Positions 63,081-64,000 of a DNA stretch of 64,000 bases are shown here, piece after piece. The stretch is taken from positions 4,051,501 to 4,115,500 of the forward strand of contig OX392532.1 of assembly GCA_947623455.1 (NCBI GenBank), written 5' to 3'. The translations under genes and the position numbers were made by a program. Numbering within the stretch: the stretch's first letter is position 1; every line of letters starts with the position of its first letter. Under the pieces are notes generated by a model. It ran no database searches. It saw only the letters and a program-made list of their open reading frames with translations, and was not told the origin of the DNA. Source of the stretch: Mimachlamys varia. Its lineage: Eukaryota > Mollusca > Bivalvia > Pectinida > Pectinidae.

Positions 63081-64000
63081 ATGCTGTTTGGACTTAGTTG
63101 CTTGGCGACGATGGCTTTAGTCAGTGTCGTAAGATACTTTGATACCGTTGTAACTTTAATACATACTCCTGTGAGGAAATTCGTGGCCAGATACAGTTCT
63201 GATTTTCATCCTGAACCATTGCCGTTTTCATACCAACAAGTTTACAAAACTCCAGAACATTACTCTTCTGAAAAGAACAACCTCTCAAAACTTACACGAT
63301 ATGATTTGGAGGAACAAGTCAGACCTATTGCTGAGCCGAATGTACAGGACGCGATTGCCCAACCTGTCCATCACATAGCATTTGTAAAGGCCCACAAGGC
63401 TGCTAGTACCACAGTCCAAAATATATTTCTGCGTTATGGATATGACAACGACCTTGTGTTTGCTTTGCCAAGAGCTGGTTCGACCATAAGTGTGACACAG
63501 ACCGTGAGGCCAAACAATATCCTTCCGCCGCCCCCGAACAGGCATTATGATATACTGTGTTCTCATGTGATATATAACAGGGAAGCGTTCGATCAAATAC
63601 TACCAAACGATACTAAATATATAGGAATTGTTCGGGAACCGTTCCGTCAATTTCAATCCAATTTGCAGTATTATCGTCAAAGATTTGTGTTAAATATACC
63701 TGGTGACAAACCCGTGCTGGAATATCTGTTACACAATGATAGATACATGGAGTTTGGAGGAAGTAGGATTCCCTCAACATACAATAGAATGGCATTCGAT
63801 TTTGGGTTTCCTTTAGATTTGTTTTGGTCAAAAAACTATGACGAAATTCGGGACTATTTGGTGAAACTGGATAATGAAATGGACTTAGTGATAGTAACGG
63901 AATATTTTGACGAATCCATTGTGTTGATGCGACGTCTCTTAAACTGGGATCTGAAATACGTTTTATACGGTAAATTAAATTCTAAAAAGAAAAAGGATCC
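63081..64000 (+). CDS. Galactose-3-O-sulfotransferase-like paralogue, cut by window end
   Basis: An open frame of 306 codons from ATG 63081, directly after a pyrimidine-tract acceptor (tattcccag/g), to the window end without a stop. A hydrophobic N-terminus (MLFGLSCLATMALVSVV) suits a signal anchor, and a divergent stem of about 75 residues follows. The catalytic region is very like the gene at 54083-55279: 5'-PAPS loop FVKAHKAASTTVQNIFLRYG, then YIGIVREPFRQFQSNLQYY, and a shared ending VLYGKLN..KKKKD. Gene order and the shared acceptor just before the ATG point to duplication followed by inversion. Predicted Golgi sulfation of galactose; roughly 90 C-terminal residues should lie outside the window. 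Confidence 0.9.
   Translation, partial: MLFGLSCLATMALVSVVRYFDTVVTLIHTPVRKFVARYSSDFHPEPLPFSYQQVYKTPEHYSSEKNNLSKLTRYDLEEQVRPIAEPNVQDAIAQPVHHIAFVKAHKAASTTVQNIFLRYGYDNDLVFALPRAGSTISVTQTVRPNNILPPPPNRHYDILCSHVIYNREAFDQILPNDTKYIGIVREPFRQFQSNLQYYRQRFVLNIPGDKPVLEYLLHNDRYMEFGGSRIPSTYNRMAFDFGFPLDLFWSKNYDEIRDYLVKLDNEMDLVIVTEYFDESIVLMRRLLNWDLKYVLYGKLNSKKKKD

Overview
The window is eukaryotic nuclear DNA, most likely from a bivalve mollusc. The evidence is spliced genes with GT-AG introns, AT-rich intergenic DNA with frequent acatgta motifs, tRNA-derived SINEs, a mariner element, a Pearl/Helentron-like element, and very long minisatellites. Species cannot be fixed by eye. There are no operons, CRISPR arrays or bacterial features. 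Most of the window is repeat.

Layout. (1) 1-7.8 kb: introns and small transposons, then the last two visible exons (+) of a coiled-coil protein ending at 7715. (2) 8-18.2 kb: no genes. It holds dispersed repeats, a tRNA-derived SINE, a 64-bp array and a 5-kb array of a 35-bp unit with higher-order structure. (3) 18.6-30.7 kb: a complete 12-exon gene (-) for an 805-residue half ABC transporter of the TAP-like/ABCB9 type, with every nucleotide-binding motif intact. Its introns hold a dead mariner, a 49-bp array and a 65-bp array made from the 3' end and splice donor of its own exon 9. (4) 31-46.5 kb: transposon territory with a decayed reverse transcriptase, SINEs, a ~4.5-kb Helentron/Pearl-like element with five 464-bp core repeats, a 45-bp minisatellite split by a TIR transposon, fold-back elements, and two candidate coding exons (-). 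(5) 46.5-51.7 kb: a 5.2-kb array of a 32-bp unit. (6) 52-64 kb: two galactose-3-O-sulfotransferase-like paralogues, one complete (-, 54083-55279) and one cut by the window end (+, 63081 onward), arranged head to head with repeats between them.

The genes do not form a pathway. The ABC protein is predicted to export peptides into the lysosome or a related compartment. The sulfotransferases would act in the Golgi on galactose-bearing glycans or glycolipids. The most unusual structure is the exon-9 boundary array. It repeats a coding exon end plus a 5' splice site about 21 times inside a functional gene, and only the first donor preserves the reading frame.
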